Below, piece after piece: positions 1 to 8,349 of a DNA stretch of 39,161 bases. This DNA comes from Planctomycetota bacterium. GTDB taxonomy: Bacteria > Planctomycetota > Planctomycetia > Gemmatales > Gemmataceae. Location: assembly GCA_016872595.1 (NCBI GenBank), contig VGZJ01000019.1, positions 1-39,161 of the forward strand, read 5' to 3'. The notes under the pieces were generated by a model, which saw only the letters and a program-made list of their open reading frames with translations, made no database searches and was not told the DNA's origin. How positions within the stretch are numbered: the first letter of the stretch is position 1; the number at the start of each line of letters is the position of its first letter. A program made the translations under genes and the position numbers.

Positions 1-98
1 GTCGCCGGACTCCACAACCGGATGTACGGGTAACGACCACACAGGATCGTCTGGCCGAAGTGCGACTGAACCAACACCTATTGCGCAACGAGTCTATT

Positions 99-2417
99 AT
101 GCCCCTCTCGCGTCGGCAGTTCGTCGCGTCCGGTGTCGCGCTCGCGTCGGTCGCGCCCTCCGCGCGCGGCGCGGACAAACCCGTCGCGCTCGTGAAGGAC
201 GGCAAGCCGGTGTGTACCATCCTCGTGGCGAGCAAGCCGGCCGCGCCGAAGGGCAAGAAGGAGCCACTTGCGACCACTGCGACCGAGTCCGGTGCGGCGG
301 TGTTGCTCGCGGAGTGGTTGAAGAAGATCACCGGCGCGGACGTGCCCATTTCCGCGGTGCCGCCGCGCGCCGGTCCGGTCATCTGTGTCGGCAAAGCGGC
401 CGAGAACGCCGGGCTGAAACTCGATGACATCGTCAGCCCGTCGAAAGAAGGCTTGCGGATCGTGGTCGGTGAGGACCGCGTGCTGATCGGTGGGCAATCG
501 GAGGCCGCGACCGGGAAGGCCGTGTGCCGGTTCCTCGAGTCGCTAGGCTGCCGCTACTTCATGGACGGGCCGCTCGGCGAAGTGTTCCCCAGCACCGCGA
601 ACCTGATGGTGGAGCCGGGCACGATCACCGAGAAGCCGGGGCTGCGGTACCGCAACCCGAAAGGACCGACGTGGCCGGGTGGGTACTGGAAGGCGTGGAA
701 CGGGGCCGGCGGCGAGCCGTTCGCGCACGCACACTCGTGGGGCCACTACATTCCCAAGGGGCTGTTCGCCGAGCACCCCGAATACTTCGCGCAGGGCGCG
801 GACGGCGCGCGCAAGAACGGCGACTGGCTCTGCACGTCGAACCCCGGCGCGCGCGAGGTGTTCGCCAACGGCGTCATCGCCAGTATCAAGGGCGGGCAGA
901 AGAACCCGTCGATCTCGCCGCCCGACGGCCGCGGGTACTGCCAGTGCGATAAGTGCAAGGCGCAAGACGATCCCAAACTGATCGAGCCGAGCAGCGGAAC
1001 GGTGTCGGTCTCGACGCGCTACGCCGAGTTCTTCGACGACGTGGCGAAGCGGGTGGCGAAGGTGTACCCGGATTCGGTCCTCAGTTTCTATGTGTACGCG
1101 GACTACACCCAGCCCCCGAAGCGCACCGAGAAGCTGGCGAAGAATCTGTGCGCGGTGATCGCGCCGATCCGCTACTGCCGGTTGCACGCCATCGGCAACG
1201 CGGAGTGTCCCAGCCGCAAACAGCAACTCGAAATGATCGACGGGTGGGCGAAGGTGGCGGCGCGCCTCGGCTATTACAACTACATGTACAACCTCGCCGA
1301 CGCGACGTTGCCGATGTTCAAGTACACGCCCTGTCAGGAGGAAATGCCGTATCTGGCGAAGAAGGGCCTCGACTTCATGACGATTGAAGTCCTGTCGAAC
1401 TGGTACATCTACGAGCCGCAAATCTACCTGAGCCTGCGCATGGCTTACGACCCCGCGCTCGACCCCGCGAGGCTGATGGACGACTACTACACCAAGTTTT
1501 ACGGCCCGGCCGCGAAGGACATGCGCACGTACTGGGAGACCATCGACACCGCGAGCGCGAAGCACGGCAACCACAGCGGCGGGTTCTACGGCCTCGCCTC
1601 GGTGTTCACGCCGGAGGTGTACCGCGCGTGCGAACTCGCCATCAACCGCGCGCACGCTTCGTTCGACGACCCCAAGAGCGCGTACGGGCAGCGCGTGTGG
1701 ATGCACTCGTCCGGGTTCTGGAACGTCACCAGCTATCGCGACATCTGCGTGGCAATGGCGAAGGGCGACTTCGCCGTCGCGAAGAAGCACTACGACGAAA
1801 TGTCGGCGCGCATCGCCACTCTGATTGAGAAGAAGCAGGCGAACCCGGAATACGGCACCGCGTACCTGCGCCGGTTCCTGCTGAAGACGCTCGAAGGCGG
1901 TGTGGTTGCGACGAGCGCGCCCAACAAGCTGGTGAGCGTGCTACCGGACAAGTGGAAGTTCCGCACCGACGACAGCGCCGAGGGCGATAAGAAGTTCGAG
2001 ACCGCCGACCTCGACGACGCGAAGTGGCGCGTCGCAGCCACGCACTCCGCGACCCTGAGCCAACAAGGTCTGTCCGAAAACACGGTGCTCTGGTATCGCG
2101 CGAAGTTCGACGTGCCAGAAGGCGCGAAGAACCTCGCGCTGGTGTTCGCGGAAGTGGACGGCCTCGCGTCGGTCTGGGTGAACGGCAAGGAACTGACGCC
2201 GGAGCCGGTGCTGGCAGTGCCGCCGAAGAAGGGCGCAAAGGCCCCGCCCGCCGGCGTGCCGCGCCGCGCGCCCTTCCGTGTCGCGCTCGGCGACGCAGCG
2301 AAGCCCGGCGCGAACGCGGTCGCGGTGCGGTGCGACAACCGCAAGATCAGCGAACTGTTCCTCGGCGGCATCATCCGCCCCGTGCTGCTGGTCGAGTGGA
2401 ACGCGAAGAAGGACTGA
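99..2417 (+). CDS. DUF4838 family exported glycosidase-like protein
   Basis: A 772-residue protein. The start at 99 is chosen because it gives a signal with a twin-arginine look (PLSRRQFVASG) and an AxA-type end (SARGADK); an in-frame GTG at 60 would only add 13 unrelated residues. The middle has the features of DUF4838 proteins: a GHYIPKGLFAEHPEYFA stretch, then SPPDGRGYCQCDKCKAQD with two cysteine pairs. These proteins resemble alpha-glucuronidases in fold and are usually listed as putative glycan-active enzymes; the substrate is unknown. The last ~130 residues (ENTVLWYRAKFDVP, then GLASVWVNGKEL) look like a galactose-binding jelly-roll module. Expected location is the periplasm or surface. 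It stands alone, 440 bp before the next gene. The family call is good, the enzymatic role is inference. Confidence 0.85.
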   Translation: MPLSRRQFVASGVALASVAPSARGADKPVALVKDGKPVCTILVASKPAAPKGKKEPLATTATESGAAVLLAEWLKKITGADVPISAVPPRAGPVICVGKAAENAGLKLDDIVSPSKEGLRIVVGEDRVLIGGQSEAATGKAVCRFLESLGCRYFMDGPLGEVFPSTANLMVEPGTITEKPGLRYRNPKGPTWPGGYWKAWNGAGGEPFAHAHSWGHYIPKGLFAEHPEYFAQGADGARKNGDWLCTSNPGAREVFANGVIASIKGGQKNPSISPPDGRGYCQCDKCKAQDDPKLIEPSSGTVSVSTRYAEFFDDVAKRVAKVYPDSVLSFYVYADYTQPPKRTEKLAKNLCAVIAPIRYCRLHAIGNAECPSRKQQLEMIDGWAKVAARLGYYNYMYNLADATLPMFKYTPCQEEMPYLAKKGLDFMTIEVLSNWYIYEPQIYLSLRMAYDPALDPARLMDDYYTKFYGPAAKDMRTYWETIDTASAKHGNHSGGFYGLASVFTPEVYRACELAINRAHASFDDPKSAYGQRVWMHSSGFWNVTSYRDICVAMAKGDFAVAKKHYDEMSARIATLIEKKQANPEYGTAYLRRFLLKTLEGGVVATSAPNKLVSVLPDKWKFRTDDSAEGDKKFETADLDDAKWRVAATHSATLSQQGLSENTVLWYRAKFDVPEGAKNLALVFAEVDGLASVWVNGKELTPEPVLAVPPKKGAKAPPAGVPRRAPFRVALGDAAKPGANAVAVRCDNRKISELFLGGIIRPVLLVEWNAKKD

Positions 2418-2859
2418 CCCACCACCCCCGCCCCGCCACGCGAGCGGCGCGGCGTAAGCCCGCCGGTAGCTGCACAACTGAGAAGCGGTAAACGTATCTG
2501 ATACCGAATTGCGTTGATTCGTTACTTTGCATTTGACACCAGCGGTTTTCGGCGCTTCCTGCCAAATTGGCAGCGGATTCAGGCCGGAGCGAAATCCCGT
2601 CGATTTCCGCTTCCCGAAGGCCGAACAAAGGCAATCAACGCAAGTCGGTATGATTGTGGAAAATTGTTCACTTCTAGTATAGACAAGTCCACTACAGCCG
2701 GTATTATACACATGAGTTCATGTGTCGCGCGATGGCGCGCCGCGTCCGGCGCGGCGCGAGTCGCGCCGATGGGGGCGACAACGGACCGGGGCGAAGGGCC
2801 ACATTCTAATATCGGCTTGTTGTACCAGAGTTTTCGATTTTGCAACTTCTTGGTGACGT
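2418..2859. other. Intergenic region, AT-richer, with a repeat half-copy
   Basis: No convincing gene is seen in these 440 bases. At 2441-2466 lies a GAGCGG...GCGTAAGCC...GGT hairpin resembling one arm of the element at 21060-21140. The middle (about 2480-2720) is clearly richer in A and T than its surroundings. A TTGTGG box, 18 bases, then TATAGA (about 2654-2684) could be a weak promoter for the gene at 2860. Confidence 0.35.
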
Positions 2860-3657
2860 ATGGGCTGGGTGACGAGATGCGGCCACCGATACTACTACCG
2901 CTCGCGCTGGGTGAACGGGCGCTGTGTGAAGGAGTACGTCGGCACGGGGGCGGTCGCGGAAGTGACCGCGCGCATCGACGCCGTTGCCGGCGCGCAACGG
3001 GTAGCGCTGCGGACCGCGCGCGAGGCGCGCGCCAACGCGGTCCCAGCTGTCGCGGTCGCGCTCGCGCCCTTCTACGCCCTCGTTGAGTCGGTCTTGGCAG
3101 TCGTGTTCGCGCAGGAAGGGTATCACGTGTCGCGGAAGAACTGGCGGAAGAAACGGGGGTTCGCGCCCCCGCTCGCAGAGCAGATACCACCGACGCCCGC
3201 CCCGGAACCGACCGGGCCGGACGGCGGGCCGCTGCCCGGTCCCGAACTGGTGGCGCGGGCGCGCGCCGGCGATGTGCCCGCGGCGCAGGCGGTCCGCGCC
3301 CGGGCGGACGGCCCCGGCCCGCTCGAGTTCCTCGGCGGCGACGTGGCCGCGGTCGCCATCTCTCACATCATCGCGCGCATGGTCGGCCCCGACTCGCCGG
3401 GGCGCGCCGCGCTGGAGGCGAAAATGGGCGCGATCCGCGCCGAACTGGTCGGCTCCAGCGCCACGGTGCTGGAGCGCCTCGTGGCCGACCGCGTGGTCGC
3501 GACGTGGCTCGATTTGCACAAGATGGAGGGCGAGTACGCCTTCGCGGACGCCGCCGAAGCGCGCGCACAACAACCGGCGTTCAGCGCCGCCCAGCGCCGG
3601 TACTTCGGCGCGATCGACGAGCTGATGAAAGTCAAGGCCCGCGCCGCCGCGAGGTAA
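2860..3657 (+). CDS. Planctomycete hypothetical protein with RYYYRSR motif
   Basis: A 265-residue soluble protein. The N-terminus (GHRYYYRSRWVNGRCVKEYVG) and the segment ending GYHVSRKNWRKKR match a recurrent family of unknown function that I recall from planctomycetes and Chloroflexi. There the pattern is an aromatic RYYYRS motif, an Ala/Arg-rich helix, then a GYH..K..WRKRR motif at about residues 86-100. A proline-rich linker (about 107-125) leads to an Ala-rich helical C-terminal half. No signal peptide, membrane segment or catalytic motif is evident. It converges on the sigma-factor gene, with 56 bp between. Function unknown. Confidence 0.75.
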   Translation: MGWVTRCGHRYYYRSRWVNGRCVKEYVGTGAVAEVTARIDAVAGAQRVALRTAREARANAVPAVAVALAPFYALVESVLAVVFAQEGYHVSRKNWRKKRGFAPPLAEQIPPTPAPEPTGPDGGPLPGPELVARARAGDVPAAQAVRARADGPGPLEFLGGDVAAVAISHIIARMVGPDSPGRAALEAKMGAIRAELVGSSATVLERLVADRVVATWLDLHKMEGEYAFADAAEARAQQPAFSAAQRRYFGAIDELMKVKARAAAR

Positions 3658-3713
3658 GGGTCGGCGCGGTCAACGGAACACGCGGCCCGCCGCTGTTCGC
3701 GACCAGCGGGTCG

Positions 3714-5840
3714 CTACTTTGGCAGGTCGAGGACTCGCACGCGAGGCGCGGTCGCCGTTGCCTCGGGGGCCAGCGCCTTGGCGATGGCGACCCACGCGGC
3801 CTTGCGGTCCTTCGCCCCGCCGATGCCGGCCAGCGTCAGCTTCTTTTCGCTCTCGGTCGGGAGCCGGCCCATCGTTGCCAACGTCAGCGCTTCGAGAATC
3901 GCCTCGTCGGACTTCTTCGCCGCGAGTAACTCGCCCACCAGCTTCTCGAACTTATTGACCTGTGGCACTGGCGGGGTCGGCGGCACTGGCTGAATGACGC
4001 CCTTCGGCGTGGCCGGCGTGGGCGGCACTTCAATGCGCTTAAGGTTCGTCCCGTCGAGGGGTTGCATGAGCAGGTAGTAGTCGTGCAACCAGCGCGTGGT
4101 GAGGTCGGGGGCAACGGGCGCGAGCATCTTGGCCTTCCACGCGGTGCCCAACTTGTTCTGTACGGCCGGGTCTTTCAACAGCGTGTCGAGCAACTTGTCG
4201 CGCTTCTTCGGGTCCTTGTCCTCGGTGAAGTACTTGACCTCCAGCGCGGTCGGGGCGGAACCGCGAACGTCCTTCAGGACGCGCGCGAGGAACTCGGCGT
4301 CGGTGTCCGCGGCGGCCACGGCCCACAAGCGGACGCGGCTGTCGTTGCCGGACACGAGCACTTCGTACCGGAACCCGTCGACGGGTTGCGGCTTCGCGCC
4401 GTCGGCGTCGAAGATGTCGATGTACGCGCTCAGCACGGCGTTGGCCTCGGTAACGGCCGACCGCGTCAACACGCGCGGTTTGTCGACAACGGCCAGTTGC
4501 TCACCCGTGATGGTGTTGAGTGCGACCTTGTCGCCGAGTTGCGCCCAGAACGTATCCAGCGGGAGCGCCCGCACCGCAACGCGGCGGGTGTCGTCGGCGG
4601 CGACCGTGACTCCGACAGTGCGGGTCGCGACCTTCGGGGCCGCGGTATCGCCGTGGGCCACCGTCACGCGCACGACTTTCACGCGCTCGACCGGCACGCC
4701 CAGTTTCTTGGCAACGGTGGCGCGCAGCTCCTCGTCGTCCGTCATCCACGTCACGACCTTCGCGCGCTTGTCCGCGTCGGCGTCCGAGACGAAGAAGAAC
4801 GTCTCGACCGGCGTGGGCGGGAGGCCGCGCACGTGCATCGACAGACGGCGCAGGAACGTGGCGTCGTCGGGCGCGGCCTCGGGCACGGCCCCCGCGGTGG
4901 CGCGCGGTGGCGGGGCGGCGGGCGCGCCAGCGTTCGGGCCGGGCGCGCCGGGTTCGTCGCCGGCCGCGGCGGGCACGAGGCCCAACCCCAAGCCGGTGGT
5001 GAGCGCGAGCACGGTCAGCGCGGTAACCGCGACCGCTTTCAGTTTGGCGAGCAGCATCATCCGCAAGACTCCCTCAGAAAGGTGAACGGCGTTCGCGGAC
5101 ACGAGCGCCTCAACGGGACCGCCCCCGGCCACGACTTCCGCGGCCCGGGCCAGCCCGCCGACCAGCACGGGTGGGACCGCGGACGCGCTGGCGTGCGTGC
5201 AAAGCAGGCCCGCGAGCGCGCCCCCGGAGAGCGTGACCCCGCGGCGCGTGAGCCGCGCGGCCAGCGCGCGGCGGGCGGTCGCGAGGCGCGTGGCGAGCGT
5301 GGCCGGGGGCACGTTCAGGTGCCGGGCAACCTCGCGCTGGGCGCGCCCTTCGAGGTCGCACAGCACCACCGGCACGCGGAGCTTGGCCGGCAGCCTCGCC
5401 AGTTCCTCGTCGATCACGGCCTGAAGGTCGCCCCACGCGGGCGCGGCCGGCGGCGCGGTCGGTTCGGGCATGACGTCTACCTGCCTCTCGCGGGACCGGC
5501 GGCGGGCCAGTACCGTTCGGGCCTTGAGCGCCGTTCGGTACGCCACCCCGTACAACCAGTTCCCGACCTGCTCGCGGGGCCGCACCGCCGCGGCCCGGCG
5601 CGCGAGCACCAAGAACGCCGCTTGGAAGGCGTCGTCAGCGGCGGCCCGGTCGCCGACCACGCGGCGGCACACGCCGAGCACCATCGGCCCGTGCCGGCGC
5701 ACCAACTCGGCGAAGGCATCGGCGTCGCGCGCCGCGACGAACGCGGCAAGCAATTCGCCGTCGGAGCGCGCGGCCGATTCGCGGGCCGTGACGATCCGCC
5801 GCAGGGTCGGCATCAGCCGTTCGGCGTGCCCGATGGGCAT
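3714..5840 (-). CDS. ECF sigma factor with transmembrane segment and exported C-terminal tail
   Basis: A 708-residue protein read from the ATG at 5840, which has GGAGAGAGG five bases upstream. Residues ~1-190 are an ECF sigma factor: sigma-2 around AFAELVRRHGPMVLGVCRR and DDAFQAAFLVLARRA, sigma-4 around RVPVVLCDLEGRAQREVARH with its helix-turn-helix. A hydrophobic segment (LKAVAVTALTVLALTTGLGL) is followed by a Pro/Ala linker and a long tail. The tail holds two repeats resembling the DUF1549 start (FLRRLSMHVRGLPPTPVE; FLARVLKDVRGSAPTALE). This matches planctomycete ECF groups with a membrane-anchored C-terminus and suggests direct signalling across the membrane; the signal is unknown. The frame is open upstream of 5840 into the damaged hydrolase, so an 806-codon reading from 6134 is possible but would put hydrolase sequence in front of the sigma domain. 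Confidence 0.85.
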   Translation of the reverse strand: MPIGHAERLMPTLRRIVTARESAARSDGELLAAFVAARDADAFAELVRRHGPMVLGVCRRVVGDRAAADDAFQAAFLVLARRAAAVRPREQVGNWLYGVAYRTALKARTVLARRRSRERQVDVMPEPTAPPAAPAWGDLQAVIDEELARLPAKLRVPVVLCDLEGRAQREVARHLNVPPATLATRLATARRALAARLTRRGVTLSGGALAGLLCTHASASAVPPVLVGGLARAAEVVAGGGPVEALVSANAVHLSEGVLRMMLLAKLKAVAVTALTVLALTTGLGLGLVPAAAGDEPGAPGPNAGAPAAPPPRATAGAVPEAAPDDATFLRRLSMHVRGLPPTPVETFFFVSDADADKRAKVVTWMTDDEELRATVAKKLGVPVERVKVVRVTVAHGDTAAPKVATRTVGVTVAADDTRRVAVRALPLDTFWAQLGDKVALNTITGEQLAVVDKPRVLTRSAVTEANAVLSAYIDIFDADGAKPQPVDGFRYEVLVSGNDSRVRLWAVAAADTDAEFLARVLKDVRGSAPTALEVKYFTEDKDPKKRDKLLDTLLKDPAVQNKLGTAWKAKMLAPVAPDLTTRWLHDYYLLMQPLDGTNLKRIEVPPTPATPKGVIQPVPPTPPVPQVNKFEKLVGELLAAKKSDEAILEALTLATMGRLPTESEKKLTLAGIGGAKDRKAAWVAIAKALAPEATATAPRVRVLDLPK

Positions 5841-5928
5841 AAGTACCTCTCTCCGCTCGCGGCCGGGCGGGGCCGCGGGCCTCGTGTCCGTCACCGTGTA
5901 TTGCCCACCCGCGGCCGGGCGCTCGGAA

Positions 5929-6784
5929 CTATTTCGAGCGGGCCGAAGCCCGTACTTCGAAGCACTCGCGAAGTGTTCGAGAAGCAACTCGTTGACGCGC
6001 GCGGCGTGTTGGATCGGGAGGCCGTGTGAGGCGTCCGCGAACGAGACGTGCCGCGCGCCGGGTACGCCCGCCGCGAGCGCCGCGCTCTCCTTCGTCGGCG
6101 AAATCGGGTCGTGCGCGCCGCTGAGGACCAGCACCGAGAGTCCGGCGAGAGACGCGAGCGGTGGGGGCCGCGTTGTACCGCCGTAGCGCCCGGAGTTGCG
6201 CCTCGGTCAGGGGCGGTTGATCGGCGTGGTCGTGGCCAAACAGTGGGGCGAGCCGCGCCGCCAGCACGTCGGCGTCCGCGAACGCGCCCGGCGGCATCAC
6301 GAGCCGCAGGAACGCGCACCGGCGGATGCGCCGCGTACCGACCTTTGTGCGCAGGCCGAGCCAGATCATCCGCGGCGTGAGCGGGGCCGCGGCGCGCTTG
6401 TCCGCGAACGTACACATTAGGGTCAAGCTGCCAACGCGCCGGCGCGATTCGAGCGCGAGGCACAGCGCGACCAGCCCGCCGAGCGAGTGCCCGACCACGT
6501 GCGCCGCGGCGATGCCCTCCGCGTCTATGATCGCGCGACATTCGTCGCGCCATTTGCTCGACCGTGACCGGCCCGCCGGCCGGCGCGCTGCGCCCGAGGC
6601 CGCGGTTGTCGAAGGTGATGGACCGGAACCGCGGCGCGAGGGCGTCGGTCTGCGGGGTACAGCCATCGCCGTGGACGCCCACGCCTTGGATCAGCAGCAC
6701 CGGGTCGCCGGTACCGCGCACGTCGTACACGAGCCGGAACCCGTGGCTCTCGACGGTTCGCATTTCGCAGTTGATCGCGTTCAT
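5929..6784 (-). pseudogene. Alpha/beta hydrolase broken by two frameshifts
   Basis: Starting at the ATG at 6784 (MNAINCEMRTVESHGF), an alpha/beta hydrolase can be followed through three frames. The first frame gives the strand and oxyanion region (GDPVLLIQGVGVHGDGC, FDNRGLGRSAP) to about 6550. The second gives the nucleophile elbow (HVVGHSLGGLVALCLALE) to about 6155. The third gives the acid and histidine (VLVLSGAHDPISPT, FADASHGLPIQHAARVNELL) to about 5970. All three triad residues survive, so the breaks are recent or are consensus errors. In the last frame there is no stop before the sigma-factor gene. The 3' limit is approximate: 5929 is where the second frame stops. Confidence 0.75.
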
Positions 6785-6846
6785 GTGAACAGCGTAAGCG
6801 CGGCGCGCGGCCCCCGCAACCGGAGTCGCGCGGCCCCCCGCCGTGG

Positions 6847-6865
6847 TATGATCGCCCGCGGAGGG
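6847..6865 (+). promoter_or_regulatory. Possible -10 box and Shine-Dalgarno of the DUF4058 relic
   Basis: TATGAT at 6847-6852 resembles a -10 box. GGAGGG at 6860-6865 sits seven bases before the ATG at 6873. No good -35 box is seen. These signals lie upstream of a truncated reading frame and may now serve the gene at 6963. Confidence 0.35.
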
Positions 6866-6872
6866 CCGCGAC

Positions 6873-6926
6873 ATGCCGATGCACGACTGGACGCGCGTGA
6901 CAAGACTGGGTGGCGCGCCGCACTAA
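6873..6926 (+). pseudogene. N-terminal relic of a DUF4058-type gene
   Basis: An 18-codon reading frame begins MPMHDWTRV and then ends in unrelated residues and TAA. MPMHDWTRV is the typical opening of a DUF4058-like family common in planctomycetes and cyanobacteria, where it continues into a protein of roughly 200 or more residues. Here homology stops after nine codons, so the rest was deleted or replaced. Function is not expected. Confidence 0.55.
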
Positions 6927-6959
6927 ACTTGAGGGACCACTACTGAACTTGAGGGGACC
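6922..6959 (+). repeat. Tandem direct repeat of about 17 bp
   Basis: ACTAAACTTGAGGGACC (6922-6938) is repeated as ACTGAACTTGAGGGGACC (6942-6959), a 20-base period. The second copy places GAGGGG four to eight bases before the ATG at 6963, so it provides the ribosome binding site of the next gene. Confidence 0.7.
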
Positions 6960-6962
6960 TAT

Positions 6963-7815
6963 ATGGACAGCCCGAATAGCGCCGCCGAGAGCCACGAGGC
7001 CTTCTACCGCGGCCGGCTAGCGAGTCAGCACGACGCGAACGGCGACATCGCCCCGCCGTGGACCAAATACCCCGACTACGAGCGCGGCACCATCGGTTGG
7101 CGCATGGGCGGCGGCGAAGACTGGCTGAGCTACTGGGACCGCTTCCTCGCCGACCTCGACCCGGCCTACGACGTGCGCCTCGCGTACCTGAAGCGCCACC
7201 CGCCCGCACCCGTGAGTTGGTCCGACCACGTCCTTCGCGTCTTGCGCCCCGGCGACCGCGACCCGGATGACGCCGACGAGGACGCAGACGCGCAGCTCGT
7301 AGCGCAGCGCCGCGGCGAACTGTTCGGCTTGGGGTTGGTCGCGTCCGACACATCGTACCCGATCTGGCTGAGTCAACAGGAGGGCGTGCGCTGGCCGTGG
7401 GTGTTCGCCGAGACGCCGCAGACCGCGGCCCGTTACTTCACGCGCGACTTGTGGTTCTGGTCGCGCCAAGTCGCTGCGCGGCGCGCCGGGGTGGGTGGTT
7501 CCGGAGGTGCCGACCGCATGGGAGCCGTGCGCCGCGCCGCTCGCGACCGGCACCGCGCCAGCTGTTGACGTGGGCCACGGGTTGCTCGCGCTCGCGCAAG
7601 TGCTGACCGCGGGCGCGGTCGTCCCGCCGTGGAACCTCGGCCTCACGACCGCCGACTTTGCGGACACCTTCAACATGAACATGGGCTACGTCGACGCCTT
7701 CCGGTTGTGGCTGATATCGGCGTTCGACGACCGCCCGCACATGCGCCGGTGCGTGGGGCCGAACGTGCCACCGGAATGGGATGCGTGGCTCGCCCAAGAG
7801 TTCCACTACACGTAA
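6963..7815 (+). pseudogene. Hypothetical protein gene with a single-base frameshift
   Basis: The gene opens at 6963 with GAGGGG just upstream and reads cleanly to about 7490 (RDLWFWSRQVAARRAG). It then continues in the next frame as WVVPEVPTAWEPCAAPL to the TAA ending at 7815 (WLAQEFHYT). Removing one G from the run GGGG at 7488-7491 restores one 283-residue protein. It has no signal peptide or membrane segment and many Trp/Tyr residues (YWDRFLADLDPAYD). I do not recognise a functional family. The break at a homopolymer makes a sequencing error as likely as a true mutation. Confidence 0.65.
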
Positions 7816-7893
7816 CGCGCCGTTCGGTAGTTGTCACTGCGGGCGCGGTGCGGTACGCTGCGTTGGTCCCATTCCTCTCACGAGATTCCGCTC

Positions 7894-8349
7894 ATGCGCT
7901 CGCTCGCCGTTGCCGTGCTGGTCGCGCTCGCCGCGCCCACCGTCGCCGCCGACAAGAACGAAGACAAAGCGAAGGACGCCGCTACCGCGTTCCTCAAGGC
8001 GGTCAAGGCCAAAGACATCGACGCCGTCATGAAGGCGTCGGCCGCGCCGTTCGCCTACCGCGACGGCGACAAGGTCGCCGTGCTCAAGGACACCGACGCC
8101 CTCAAGAAGTGGGCAAAGGCCCGGCTCGACGAACTGAAAGACCCGAAGGAAGTGCCCACCGAGATCAACATGGTGCTGCCGTTCGGCGAGATCAAGGAGA
8201 AGATCAAGGACGAGGAGCAGCGCAAGCAGATCGAAGAGGTCGTCGGCAAAGACGGGTTCGTGTGCGTCGTGTCGGCCGACGGCAAGATGGTGCCGCTGCT
8301 GGTGCGCATCAAGGACGGCAAGGCCGCCGTCGTCGGGCTGGGCCGCTAA
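7894..8349 (+). CDS. Small exported NTF2/SnoaL-like protein
   Basis: A 151-residue protein starting at the ATG at 7894. A signal peptide (MRSLAVAVLVALAAPTVAA) is cleaved after AxA, giving a charged mature protein (DKNEDKAKDAATAFLKAVKAKDIDAV). The pattern of a helix reading AATAFLKAVKAKDIDAVMK, then VAVLKDTDALKKW, then a C-terminal strand (KMVPLLVRIKDGKAAVVGL) suggests a cone-shaped NTF2-like fold, often a binding domain without catalysis. Its TAA shares a base with the ATG of hemG (TAATG), so the two are probably translated together. Fold assignment is tentative; function unknown. Confidence 0.65.
   Translation: MRSLAVAVLVALAAPTVAADKNEDKAKDAATAFLKAVKAKDIDAVMKASAAPFAYRDGDKVAVLKDTDALKKWAKARLDELKDPKEVPTEINMVLPFGEIKEKIKDEEQRKQIEEVVGKDGFVCVVSADGKMVPLLVRIKDGKAAVVGLGR

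Noticed and set aside
543-1790. Minus-strand open frame inside the DUF4838 gene
   Set aside because: Val/Arg/His-rich shadow; the plus strand has a convincing protein family and signal peptide.
3690-3715. Hairpin between the convergent genes at 3.7 kb as a terminator
   Set aside because: Only a 6-bp stem (CCGCTG/CAGCGG) and no T-run; such stems are common by chance at this GC content.
4062-6029. Long plus-strand open frame (655 codons) opposite the sigma-factor gene
   Set aside because: Arg/Gly/His-rich translation without any domain; it mirrors the codon pattern of the real gene on the minus strand.
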